DNA from: Bdellovibrionia bacterium | GTDB lineage: Bacteria > Bdellovibrionota > Bdellovibrionia > Bdellovibrionales > JAGQZY01 | DNA: 64,000 nucleotides | Reading direction: 5' to 3' | Assembly: GCA_030424715.1 (NCBI GenBank) | Contig: JAUHWH010000010.1 | Location: 1 to 64,000, forward strand | Shown here: piece after piece, positions 27,582 to 36,022 of the stretch | Layout of the letters: every line of letters begins with the position of its first letter | Position numbering within the stretch: position 1 is the stretch's first letter | Made by a program: the position numbers and the translations under genes | The notes under the pieces: model-generated | Database searches by the model: none | What the model was told of the DNA's origin: nothing | Seen by the model: only the letters and a program-made list of their open reading frames with translations

Positions 27582-27938
27582 CTACCGTGGCAGGCATTCT
27601 AAGGATTTTTTCATCGTCCATAATGGAAGATCCATACTAAGAAGCGCCGAGACCCAAACTCGACGCTTCAACTCTAGTTTACAAACAATCTCTTCATTTG
27701 AGACATAGAGAGAATAGTCACTCCAGGTATAGTTCATTGAAGCCGGAGGAATACCCTCACTGCGAACGAGTCTCTCAGCGACTTTCCTCGCCCAGTTCCG
27801 ATACTCTTGCTCTTCTTGTTCCGCATTTTTGATATTTGCTTCAGCTTCAAGTTCGCTGAATTCCATGGCGATGGTGCTCTCTTGTGCCGAGCAAATTAAG
27901 GGCAAACTAATTGCCAAAACGATTAGACTTTTAAGCAT
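27582..27938 (-). CDS. small secreted protein, unknown function
   Basis: The 118-residue product has a signal peptide (LKSLIVLAISLPLICSAQ, cleavage near residue 18), an acidic helical stretch (FSELEAEANIKNAEQEEQE) and a C-terminal beta-like part with two cysteines (EEIVCKLELKRRVWVSAL and SLECLPR). AGGAAC lies before the ATG. No family recognised. It is followed by the 533-residue secreted gene on the same strand, suggesting an operon. Confidence 0.65.
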   Translation of the reverse strand: MLKSLIVLAISLPLICSAQESTIAMEFSELEAEANIKNAEQEEQEYRNWARKVAERLVRSEGIPPASMNYTWSDYSLYVSNEEIVCKLELKRRVWVSALLSMDLPLWTMKKSLECLPR

Positions 27939-28155
27939 GATTTATGTTCCTTTCTGATGTATGACGTGCCGCAATATAGCGTTTCGGAGGCATCACCGCA
28001 AGGGCAATGAATTTTTTATAGTTACAGCAGCCCAATTGAATCGGTGACATCAACCTGCGAGCGGAGCGACTGTCGACTTTTTTGACACTCCTATAAGGGC
28101 TTCACCTTTCCGGAATAAAAGTGTCACTGCTATCTCAAGTTGGTAAGTTTGCCTC

Positions 28156-28854
28156 ATGTCGTTTTGGATTCCCTTTTTAGTCATTTTTTTCACTGGTGCC
28201 TCGAATGCCGTTGGTTCTCCGATGAGATCACCGAGTTTTGAGCAAGAGGTGTTCTTGGTAGTACCCTGGCAGCACCAATCAAAGGGTGAAGAGATATTTC
28301 AACAAAAGTTAACAGACACATTTCCTGTAGCCCCCAGCAGCAGAACCAAGCTGATTTTGACCGACAATACTGTGGCCCCAGAACTGAGCGCTGGCGATAT
28401 CATCAAAGCGTTACGAGAGATTGATGGAAAGGCCACTTTCGTTTGTTATGGGCGGGCGGCGGCGGACTGTTTAGAGGCTTTCTTGCGGCACCCCAAGTTG
28501 GCGAAGCGGCGAGTGGGACAAATGGTATCCCTGCAGGGGCTGGTCCGAGGGAGTACTGAAGCCGAGGGGGTTGAGAAACCATGGACCTCTGTTGATGTCA
28601 CTCGCGCTCAAAAAATTCCGCTGCTCACCGCAATGAAGATCGCCTTGCAGTGGGGCTTGTCCTTTCTTCGGCCTCACGAACCGGCTTTGTATGCTATGAG
28701 CCCAAAGGTGAGACGGGACTATCTCAAGAAACACCGGTCAGCAATCCACGAGCTGAGCCAACATATCAATTTTTTTTCGCTGGATGACTCTGCAGAAAAG
28801 TACGGGGTCTTGCCCTTTTCTGAGCCCGTGCTCGCTGTCTCAAAACGAGACTAA
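28156..28854 (+). CDS. secreted protein, possible degenerate hydrolase
   Basis: A 232-residue protein with a signal peptide (FLVIFFTGASNAVGS). The strand-helix order VFLVVPWQHQSKGEE, DGKATFVCYGRAAADCLEAFLR and RRVGQMVSLQGLVRGSTEAEG is reminiscent of an alpha/beta hydrolase in which GYSRGG-like nucleophile geometry is replaced by CYGRAAA, so no catalytic Ser is evident. Two cysteines are near this elbow. The rest is unassigned. It lies upstream of the TSP1-domain gene by 75 bases. Function unknown. Confidence 0.6.
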   Translation: MSFWIPFLVIFFTGASNAVGSPMRSPSFEQEVFLVVPWQHQSKGEEIFQQKLTDTFPVAPSSRTKLILTDNTVAPELSAGDIIKALREIDGKATFVCYGRAAADCLEAFLRHPKLAKRRVGQMVSLQGLVRGSTEAEGVEKPWTSVDVTRAQKIPLLTAMKIALQWGLSFLRPHEPALYAMSPKVRRDYLKKHRSAIHELSQHINFFSLDDSAEKYGVLPFSEPVLAVSKRD

Positions 28855-28929
28855 AACCCGCAAAAATTCCATTATCAATGGGTTCGAGATACACTAAAGG
28901 TGGAGAAACATTCTCATTGGGGGGAATCC

Positions 28930-30507
28930 ATGAGGCAACACACTCTGGGCGTTTGGATTTTATCCAGCCTGGTGCTTCTATTTTCTTACAACAATTGTGG
29001 TCCTGTGACGCCACCGACATCTTCGTCGGTCTCGTCGTCATCGACGAACGACGACCATCCGTGGCCCAACTCATCAACCACCCTCAAAGGCTCCAACCAA
29101 TTTGCTTCACAGGTGACTTTTGGAGATTTTGACAACAATAGTTTTGAAGATGCTGCCTTCGTTTCAGTGAGTCCCGATCAGCGCCAGGTGGTTCTCCGTG
29201 TGGTCCGATCTGGCTCTTTCACCGAGCAATTCAATATTATCAATTTGCCTTCTCGTCCGTCTTTAGGAACACGTATGATCTTTGAAGACCTCGACATGAA
29301 CTCAAGTTACAAAGAGCTGATTTATTTAAATGCGCAACGCACTCATGTCGTAGCGGTGGATCTCTCAGCCCCGGTGGGGCGGATTCGGTTTAACATGCCA
29401 CTGGCGGAGCCCTTGGGGCGTGTTTTTGAAACTGACTTTCGCTTGATTCGAATGGCCCAAGGGCGAGCCTTAGAGATTGGGAGTAATCTCATTTTCTATG
29501 GTCCCTCCCAATCACCATCCATAGCTTCGGGGAGTTCGCCCCTTGATGGTGGGTGGAGCGAATGGTCGGATTGGCATCGCTTTGGTCATGGTGGATTGTG
29601 TTCCAAAACTTGTGGTGACGGTATCGAGATTCGCAATCGCTCTTGTTCGAGTCCGGCCCCTCGTAGTGGAGGTCAGAATTGCCCCATGGAGAGCCCCGAG
29701 CTGGTGTGCGCTCAGTCCAGCGGTTACGGGTCGGCGAGCTCTTGCGCTTACCGCACCAATATGGATTTTGTGGGGAGTGTTCACACCAAGGCCTGTCGCC
29801 TGCGAGACTGTCAAGAGTCGGAGTGTGGCTCTAACGAAGTTTTTAACAACGGAAGTTGCGATGCCATCGATGGTTCAGACGGTGGATCTCGATCCGGCGG
29901 TGGTTCTGGCGGGGGTGGCGGTGGCCTTGTCGGAGGTGGTGACGGCGGCGGTTCCGGAGGTGGTGGCTCTGGTGGCGGTGGTTCCGGTGGCGGCTCGGGT
30001 GGTTTTCAGGATCCCACTGATTGTGCCAGCTCTGAAATTTGGGACCCGGCCTTTTCACAATGCACTAAGGCTTATCCGGCCAGCGATATTTTTCTGACTT
30101 CAAAAGAAACTCGATACCTTGGAGAAGGTGAAACAGAAGTCATCGATCACACCTATCGATTGAGTGTGAATCATTCCAAAACAATTGCTCAAAGGGTGAG
30201 TCTCGTGGCGGACGAGTACTGTCGGTTTTTGGGTCATGACACGGCGGTTTCTTTTCAAACAGCGAGCTACATTGTTGGAGCGGATCCCACGCAGGACAAT
30301 GCTTTGAGCGCCTATGTGCTTTGCAACCAGGCGGTCAATGGCATGTACAACAGATGCCAGGTGCGGGGCGGCCCACAGGATTATGTACGATTCAGCTACA
30401 CAGGGGTGACGTACCAGCCTGGCCAGCAGGTGCAATACCTCAAGTCAGTGATCTGTCGAAAATTTAACAACTCGTCTACCGGTAATCCTCAGGGAACAGT
30501 TTTCTAA
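28930..30507 (+). CDS. secreted TSP1-domain protein with Gly-rich linker
   Basis: A protein of about 525 residues. The N-terminus is a signal with a lipobox-like end (LVLLFSYNNCGP), so it may be a lipoprotein. Residues about 55-190 hold FG-GAP/VCBS-like strands (FGDFDNNSFEDAAFV, FEDLDMNSSYKELIYL). Residues about 206-262 are a classic thrombospondin type-1 repeat: GWSEWSDW, CSKTCGDG, RNRSC and GGQNC in the right order. A long Gly/Ser linker spans about 317-358, followed by a C-terminal Cys-containing domain. ATG 28930 has GGGGGGAA upstream. The last eight residues (GNPQGTVF) are read from the antisense of a duplicated lpxD fragment. Adhesion is a reasonable guess. Confidence 0.85.
   Translation: MRQHTLGVWILSSLVLLFSYNNCGPVTPPTSSSVSSSSTNDDHPWPNSSTTLKGSNQFASQVTFGDFDNNSFEDAAFVSVSPDQRQVVLRVVRSGSFTEQFNIINLPSRPSLGTRMIFEDLDMNSSYKELIYLNAQRTHVVAVDLSAPVGRIRFNMPLAEPLGRVFETDFRLIRMAQGRALEIGSNLIFYGPSQSPSIASGSSPLDGGWSEWSDWHRFGHGGLCSKTCGDGIEIRNRSCSSPAPRSGGQNCPMESPELVCAQSSGYGSASSCAYRTNMDFVGSVHTKACRLRDCQESECGSNEVFNNGSCDAIDGSDGGSRSGGGSGGGGGGLVGGGDGGGSGGGGSGGGGSGGGSGGFQDPTDCASSEIWDPAFSQCTKAYPASDIFLTSKETRYLGEGETEVIDHTYRLSVNHSKTIAQRVSLVADEYCRFLGHDTAVSFQTASYIVGADPTQDNALSAYVLCNQAVNGMYNRCQVRGGPQDYVRFSYTGVTYQPGQQVQYLKSVICRKFNNSSTGNPQGTVF
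29881..30003 (+). repeat. GGNGGN low-complexity tract encoding a Gly/Ser linker
   Basis: Tandem Gly and Ser codons (GGT, GGC, TCC, TCT) of mixed usage make an extended flexible linker within the TSP1-domain protein. Codons vary, so the tract is kept for its amino acids rather than being a simple DNA repeat. It is a likely site of length variation between strains. Confidence 0.8.
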
Positions 30508-30565
30508 GCACCTTCGCCATTTGCCGTAAGATTTCGGATCAGGCAATTTCAGAAGCCTTCGCTAT
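30481..30565 (-). pseudogene. decayed duplicate of the lpxD 3' end
   Basis: Bases 30481-30527 are identical to 31816-31862, the end of lpxD, and similarity continues to about 30565. Read on the minus strand the fragment gives AKASEIA, a stop, then SEILRQMAKVLRKLFPEDYR and a stop. The intact LpxD tail is AKASEIHLPELRRQMAKVLR followed by KLFPEDYQ. It is therefore a partial, broken copy. It flanks one side of the pilin-like gene, with the true lpxD end on the other side. The plus-strand TSP1 gene terminates within it. Confidence 0.85.
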
Positions 30566-31569
30566 TGGATGATGCAGGCTCCCCAGCGCGTTGGGTTGGC
30601 TGACACACAGGTGGTACCATTGGGGATTCCACAAGTCATCCCACAGCCGCCACCGATGCGGCAGCTTTCGTTTAACCCCAGCCGCCTTTGAACCGATGCC
30701 TCACAGACAGACTGCTCCCTAGCGATAAAATTATAAGTGAGTTTAGGCGGCTCTGGCTCGGTAGGCGCAGCCCCGTTCGGGCCTGTCGTAGAAGGATTTG
30801 AAGTCACGCCTCTTGCTGCCGTGAAAACTTCACAAGAAATTCCCGAGCCGTTGGAGACGGGAACTTGACCACTCGCGCAGACGCTCCCAAGCATCTCTTG
30901 GGTGGTTGCGCATGTGATGCCAGTACCAGTAGAAACCGGAATATGTCCACTCGGGCAGGCCTGTCCAAGGAGCTGGGCGGGCGTATGACACACAGGAATA
31001 TCAGACGCACCACTGCCTGTGCTGACCTTAAGTTCGTTGTTGCCACATTTGACCATCTCAAACATCGACGACGAATTGCAACCTTGAACACTACCATCCG
31101 CTGCGACGGTGACATAGATTGAGCCAATATCTTTTGGCATAATATTAAAGGACGAATTTTTTCTTTTAAGGGACAAGACCAAGTCGGCACTGTAAAAGAC
31201 ATCACCCGCACTATTCGTACCTAAGTTTTGTATATTACTTGCTCTGAGGTTCACATCTTCAAACTGATAACCAGTGAGCGTGTGATTTTGCTCAATAACC
31301 TCAGAATTTGCTAGCTGCACTCGAACATTGTCTGTTGTTGGACCGAAGCTGCTGTTGTGATTGACAAAATTTCGCTCACAGAGCAGGCTTGTCGAGAGCC
31401 CTTTTTTTATATCCATTTGCAACCCCAGGGCTGCGACATCCGCAATCAGTCGCCCCTTTTGACGTTCGGCCATTGTGAGTGACTGGGCAATTCCGGTGAT
31501 AATAATTGCAGCAATGCCACTCGCCATGATGACAGTAACAAGTGTGTTCCCTTTTTGATTTAAAAACAT
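30562..31569 (-). CDS. type IV pilin-like / pseudopilin-like protein with Cys-rich repeats
   Basis: A 335-residue protein. NQKGNTLVTVIMASGIAAIIITGIA at the N-terminus (cleavage motif QKG then NTLVTV) resembles the prepilin peptidase site and hydrophobic helix of type IV pilins. It lacks Phe1 and Glu5, as some minor pseudopilins do. The middle is a globular beta region. Residues about 190-260 hold two clear copies and one degenerate copy of a Cys-containing repeat (LLGQACPSGHIPVSTGTGITC; MLGSVCASGQVPVSNGSGISC). A Pro-rich link and a final Cys-rich module (CRIGGGCGMTCGIPNGTTC) follow. It is flanked by two copies of the lpxD 3' end. GAGGGGGA precedes the ATG. Confidence 0.7.
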   Translation of the reverse strand: MFLNQKGNTLVTVIMASGIAAIIITGIAQSLTMAERQKGRLIADVAALGLQMDIKKGLSTSLLCERNFVNHNSSFGPTTDNVRVQLANSEVIEQNHTLTGYQFEDVNLRASNIQNLGTNSAGDVFYSADLVLSLKRKNSSFNIMPKDIGSIYVTVAADGSVQGCNSSSMFEMVKCGNNELKVSTGSGASDIPVCHTPAQLLGQACPSGHIPVSTGTGITCATTQEMLGSVCASGQVPVSNGSGISCEVFTAARGVTSNPSTTGPNGAAPTEPEPPKLTYNFIAREQSVCEASVQRRLGLNESCRIGGGCGMTCGIPNGTTCVSANPTRWGACIIQ

Positions 31570-31810
31570 CAGAGGTCCCCCTCGCCTTTTTTAAATATAA
31601 AGGCGTCCCTTTATTGTCTACTGAGTGGACCAAAGACTCAATAGAGGTCTCTATTCGAAACATGTTAAGAGGGTTATTTGGTAGAAAAGTTGAGATTTTT
31701 AAATCGGTATCTCAAAATCATACGGAGGTGACATTTGTCAGCGGAGCACTTGGGCTATATGGGTTCACAGAGTCGCAAATTTTGCTCAGGGCGCGGTGGG
31801 TTTGTCTTTT

Positions 31811-32884
31811 TTACTGGTAATCCTCAGGGAACAGTTTTCTAAGCACCTTCGCCATTTGCCGTCGCAGTTCGGGTAGGTGAATTTCAGAGGCCTTGGCCTT
31901 GAGATGTTTTTTCAGGGGAATAAGAGGGTAGCCACCATATTGTCCTGGCTCGGTTACGTTTCCTGTGATCCCAGAAAGCCCGGCCACATGCACATTGTCG
32001 GTGATGGTGATATGTCCAGTAACTCCTGTTTTTCCACCACACATAAAGTTGTCGCCAATAGTTGTGGACCCAGCGGCTACAAACTGGGCTGTGAACAGAC
32101 CGTTCTTGCCAACCACCAAGTTGTGGGCAAAGTGACATTGGTTATCCAACTTTGTGCCTTGTCCGATGACCGTGTCTTCAATGGTGCCGCGATCAATGGC
32201 GGTTCCGGCTCCGACGTGAACATCATCTTCAAGAATGACACGTCCTGAGTGGGGCACGCGGTAGTGGTTACCCAGATGATCATGGGCGTAGCCAAACCCC
32301 TCAGAGCCAACGATGGCTTGGGGCATGATTTCGCAATGGTGACCGATTTCGCAAGAGTGCCCAATGTAGGCCTGCGGATGAATGGTGACGTGATCTTTAA
32401 TGATAACATTGGCTTCGATAACAGCGTTGGCACCCACAAAACTACCTTCGCCAATTCGACAGTTTTTACCAACCACCGCGTGGGGGCCGATGGAAACACC
32501 TTTAGCGATCTGAGCGGTGGAGTCGATAGTGGCAGTGGGATGAACTCCCGTTGCCTCATCTCGGTAGGGTGTCGAAAGAACAAAAGCATTTTTTATATTG
32601 CGAGCGGCCAGCTCTGGGTTAGGAGAGAAAAGCCAAGCTTTCTTTGAGTTCAATGCGGTAACAGCCTCTTTGCATTTTTCAGGGGCTAAAACACAAACGG
32701 CCCCCGATTTTTCCACAGCGGCGAGCATTTTCGGACTCAAAATAAAGGAAAATCCACCAGGCTCTGGGCTGTCGGGCGTTTGAAAATTGAGAACAGACGC
32801 CTCTTTGGGGCCCGCGGAACTGCTGACAAGGGGGCCACAAAACTCAATCAATTGGGTGATACTCAGGTTTTTACTAAATCTCAT
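31811..32884 (-). CDS. lpxD: UDP-3-O-acylglucosamine N-acyltransferase
   Basis: This enzyme of about 357 residues adds the N-linked acyl chain in lipid A synthesis. After a uridine-binding N-terminal domain (about 1-105), the left-handed beta-helix of hexapeptide repeats runs from IDSTAQIAKGVSIGPHAVVG to about residue 320. The catalytic His is in QCHFAHNLVVG, and GSEGFGYAHD is a further family motif. The C-terminus is helical (ELRRQMAKVLRKLFPEDYQ). ATG 32884 gives MRFSKNLSITQLIEF, which fits the family; a TTG at 32935 has a purine-rich site but spaced only about 1-2 bases. No lpxA, fabZ or bamA is adjacent, which is unusual for lpxD. Confidence 0.93.
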   Translation of the reverse strand: MRFSKNLSITQLIEFCGPLVSSSAGPKEASVLNFQTPDSPEPGGFSFILSPKMLAAVEKSGAVCVLAPEKCKEAVTALNSKKAWLFSPNPELAARNIKNAFVLSTPYRDEATGVHPTATIDSTAQIAKGVSIGPHAVVGKNCRIGEGSFVGANAVIEANVIIKDHVTIHPQAYIGHSCEIGHHCEIMPQAIVGSEGFGYAHDHLGNHYRVPHSGRVILEDDVHVGAGTAIDRGTIEDTVIGQGTKLDNQCHFAHNLVVGKNGLFTAQFVAAGSTTIGDNFMCGGKTGVTGHITITDNVHVAGLSGITGNVTEPGQYGGYPLIPLKKHLKAKASEIHLPELRRQMAKVLRKLFPEDYQ

Positions 32885-33057
32885 GCTCTTTTTGTATGTG
32901 ATTTCAGCCGGTTGCGAAACAAAAAAGCGGCTCAATCTCCTTTGTTGAGCTTAGCGTCAATCGTCAGTTAAATCGCGGAGTTCTTTTATAAAGACTGGAA
33001 ATCACCAAAGAAATTTCGTAAAAACAGGCTTTGAATTAAAGGATAGGATTCAGGTCT

Positions 33058-35424
33058 ATGGTACAAAAATCCCTTGAAAGTTTCGTCTCTGAAAAGCAGC
33101 CCAAAATTAAGTGGGAGGCTGCCAAAGCTGTGATCGAATTGACGGCCGAAGGCGCTACGGTTCCTTTTATTGCCCGCTACCGAAAAGAGAAAACCGGAAA
33201 TCTCGACGAAGTTCAGATCCGTGACATCATCGAGCTAGACAACGAATACAAAGAGCTTCTTAAACGAAAAGATTTTATAATCAAAGAAATCGAAGAGCAG
33301 GGTAACCTCACTCCGGACCTCAAAAAACGTATTCTCGGGTCCTGGGATCTCGCCGAGGTGGAAGAACTTTATCGTCCATTCAAGAAAAAGAAAAAGACAA
33401 AGGCGACACTGGCAAGAGAAGCCGGCATTGAGCCTTTTGCAGACTGGGTTTGGTCCGTAGGGAGAGGGGAGCCCGACGGAGGCCAGACTCTCGAGGTCAA
33501 GGCCAAAGAGTTTATCAACCCGTCAGCAAAATTTGCCACCTACGACGAGGTGATGCGAGGAGCTCAGCATATTCTTGTGGAGCGAATCTCCAACGATCCT
33601 GACTTGCGGGAGAGTGTACGTAAAAGCTATTTTGAAAAAGGCGTTGTCGAATCTAAGCCCGGTAAAAAAGTAAAACCCAAGTCAAAATTCGAAACCTATT
33701 TTGCCCACAACGAAAAAGCAGCGTCTCTCATGGAGAAGAAAAACTCCCATCGTTACTTGGCTATGCGTCGTGGGTGGAAAGAGGGAGAACTAACAGTCAC
33801 AATGACCAGCCCCGATGATGAAGCCCTGTTGCAGGCTTTCGAGGACTTCGCCGGACCAAAATTTGATTCGGCCGCCACCAAGTTTTTACATGCGGCTGCG
33901 AAAACCGCTTTGACCGTGCACGTTGTTCCATCAATCACCAACGAAGTTCATAAAAAAATGAAAGATCTCGCTGATCTTTTTGCCATTGAAGTCTTCGCCG
34001 AGAATGTCAGAAAGCTTTTGTTAGCCAGCCCTTTCGGCTCCCGCTGCGTTCTTGGTTTGGACCCAGGACTACGCACCGGGTGCAAGGTCGCTTTGGTTGA
34101 TAAAAAGGGCCAGTTTATCTCTCATACGGTTTTAAAGATTCAGGGTGAGAAGGCCGAGCACAATGCCAAGGAGCTCTTCTCGCAGGTTCTCAAGCAAATT
34201 GAGATTGATGCAATCGCCATCGGCAACGGCACAGGCGGTCGGGAAACCGAAGTGTTTATTCGCAAAGTGCTGAAAGATCTCGAAAAAAATATTCCAGTGG
34301 TTTTAGTCAACGAGGCCGGGGCTAGCATTTACTCGGCGTCAGACGTCGCTCGTACTGAGTTTCCGGACCTCGACATTACGGTAAGGGGAGCCATCTCAAT
34401 CGCCCGAAGATTGCAAGACCCCTTGGCCGAGCTCGTGAAGATTGAGCCGAAAAGCATTGGGGTGGGGCAGTACCAGCATGATGTTTCTCAAGGCACGCTA
34501 AAAAAGAAGCTGGACTCCGTTGTTGAAGACTGTGTGAACTTTGTGGGCGTGGATGTTAATACCGCCTCAGAGCATCTGCTGCAGCATGTGGCGGGCATCG
34601 GACCGGGTATTGCGACAAACATCGTAAAATTTCGCCAAGAGAAGGGGCTTTTCAAACGACGAGATGATCTAGCGAATGTCCCCAGTTTCAACTCAAAATC
34701 ATACGAGCAAGCTGTTGGCTTTTTGCGGGTGATTGGTGGTGAAGTTCCCTTGGATGCCACAGGTGTTCACCCCGAGCGATATGCCGCGGTTCGTGATATG
34801 GCAAAAGAGTTAGGGGAAAATGTCTCTGCACTATTCGGTGATAACGCCACTAAGATGGCCGTGCTTAAAGACAAGTGGTCCGATCTCATCGGTGAATACA
34901 CGTTCAATGATATTATCCAAGAGCTTAAAAAACCGGGCCGTGACCCTCGCGATCCGTTTAAAGTTTTTAAATTCCGAGATGACATTTTTTCGGTGGATGA
35001 TTTGAAGCCTGAAATGATCTGCAACGGTATCGTTTCCAACGTGACTAACTTTGGGGCCTTCGTTGATATTGGCGTCCATCAAGATGGTCTCGTGCATATC
35101 TCTGAAATCGCCAACCAATTCGTGAATGATCCGCAAAAGATGCTCAGTCCTGGGGATCATGTCCAAGTGCAGGTGAAGGCCGTCGATAAAGAGAAAAATC
35201 AAATCTCTTTGACGATGAAGTTCGGAGAGAAGGCCAAGCCCAAAGGTAAGCCTCACTCTAAGCGACGGGTGTCTTTAAAAGACAAAAAGGGTTCTACAGG
35301 GAAACCGGCCCGTAAAGGTGGCGGCAAAAAGGGCAGAGAGGGTGCCGGCTCTGGCAAACCACGTCGCCCGAGTCAGCCTTTCAACAACCCCTTCGCCGCT
35401 CTTCAGGATTTAAAAAAGAACTGA
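33058..35424 (+). CDS. tex: Tex family S1-domain transcription accessory protein
   Basis: This 788-residue RNA-binding protein has the full Tex order. The N-terminal helical part begins with SLESFVSEKQPKIKWE and includes IPFIARYRKE-like VPFIARYRKEKTGNLDE. The YqgF-like nuclease fold carries VLGLDPGLRTGCKVALV (about residue 335). A helix-hairpin-helix region includes VAGIGPGIATNIVKFR, and an S1 domain spans about residues 655-725 (GIVSNVTNFGAFVDIGVHQDG). A basic tail (about 728-788) is rich in Lys, Gly and Arg and extends beyond typical Tex. It lies divergent from lpxD. A bidirectional terminator follows at 35524. Confidence 0.96.
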   Translation: MVQKSLESFVSEKQPKIKWEAAKAVIELTAEGATVPFIARYRKEKTGNLDEVQIRDIIELDNEYKELLKRKDFIIKEIEEQGNLTPDLKKRILGSWDLAEVEELYRPFKKKKKTKATLAREAGIEPFADWVWSVGRGEPDGGQTLEVKAKEFINPSAKFATYDEVMRGAQHILVERISNDPDLRESVRKSYFEKGVVESKPGKKVKPKSKFETYFAHNEKAASLMEKKNSHRYLAMRRGWKEGELTVTMTSPDDEALLQAFEDFAGPKFDSAATKFLHAAAKTALTVHVVPSITNEVHKKMKDLADLFAIEVFAENVRKLLLASPFGSRCVLGLDPGLRTGCKVALVDKKGQFISHTVLKIQGEKAEHNAKELFSQVLKQIEIDAIAIGNGTGGRETEVFIRKVLKDLEKNIPVVLVNEAGASIYSASDVARTEFPDLDITVRGAISIARRLQDPLAELVKIEPKSIGVGQYQHDVSQGTLKKKLDSVVEDCVNFVGVDVNTASEHLLQHVAGIGPGIATNIVKFRQEKGLFKRRDDLANVPSFNSKSYEQAVGFLRVIGGEVPLDATGVHPERYAAVRDMAKELGENVSALFGDNATKMAVLKDKWSDLIGEYTFNDIIQELKKPGRDPRDPFKVFKFRDDIFSVDDLKPEMICNGIVSNVTNFGAFVDIGVHQDGLVHISEIANQFVNDPQKMLSPGDHVQVQVKAVDKEKNQISLTMKFGEKAKPKGKPHSKRRVSLKDKKGSTGKPARKGGGKKGREGAGSGKPRRPSQPFNNPFAALQDLKKN

Positions 35425-35523
35425 TTTTCGAGTCAGAGTTAGAGCTTTCATGGAGTCTCTTTTCTGGCGCTCTGATAAAATGAAGGAGTTTGTCTTGTGG
35501 CGATCTCGACTCAGCCGAAAGGC

Positions 35524-35556
35524 AAAAAAAAGCCCAACTGAAAAGTTGGGCTTTTG
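35524..35556. terminator. bidirectional intrinsic terminator
   Basis: AGCCCAACT (35531-35539) pairs with AGTTGGGCT (35544-35552) around GAAA. It is flanked by A7 on the left and T3-4 on the right. It can end tex on the plus strand and the secreted 35588-36022 gene on the minus strand, where the U tract is longer. Confidence 0.9.
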
Positions 35557-35587
35557 AGTTTTATTCTCTTAGGAATAAAAACAGAAA

Positions 35588-36022
35588 TTACATGTTACAA
35601 GCATCAACAGTGTAATCGAAACGATCGATTGGGTTGCGATCTTCGGTCATGTCTTGTTGAGTGCTGTAAACTTTGGCTTTGGTTGTGCCTTGGATGTAAG
35701 GAACCGTGATATACTTTTTACAGTTGCCCCCTTGATAAAATGAACATCTTTGACGAGTGCTGTTCATCTTTTGCTTTAGTTTTTTGTAAACAACTTTGCA
35801 GTTGTCGCCTCGGTCATCACAGTATTCAACAGCAATAGAGGCTTTCTTTTTATGAAAAAGGTAGCCACCATCTTGACAAACTTTCTGAGCAGGAACCCAA
35901 GTGGCCGCTGATTGAAAGTGGATGCTTCCGTAAGAAACATAGTCTTTTGCGAAACCCATGTTGAACGACAACGTCATAAGCAATACTAATAATGTTTTCA
36001 TAATTAACCCTCCCCAGGTCAT
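35588..36022 (-). CDS. small secreted Cys-rich protein, unknown function
   Basis: The 144-residue product begins MTWGGLIMKTLLVLLMTLSF; the real start is probably the ATG at 36001, giving signal peptide MKTLLVLLMTLSFNMGFA, with GGGGAGGG upstream. The mature part has seven cysteines (CQDGGYLF, YCDDRGDNCKVV, RCSFYQGGNCKK, DACNM) and many Tyr/Lys, suggesting a small disulfide-bonded beta protein. No family recognised. It is a single-gene unit with its own terminator. Confidence 0.7.
   Translation of the reverse strand: MTWGGLIMKTLLVLLMTLSFNMGFAKDYVSYGSIHFQSAATWVPAQKVCQDGGYLFHKKKASIAVEYCDDRGDNCKVVYKKLKQKMNSTRQRCSFYQGGNCKKYITVPYIQGTTKAKVYSTQQDMTEDRNPIDRFDYTVDACNM

Noticed and set aside
29881-30003. 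Possible CRISPR or tandem DNA repeat
   Set aside because: The tract is a coding Gly/Ser linker with mixed codons, no spacer-repeat periodicity.
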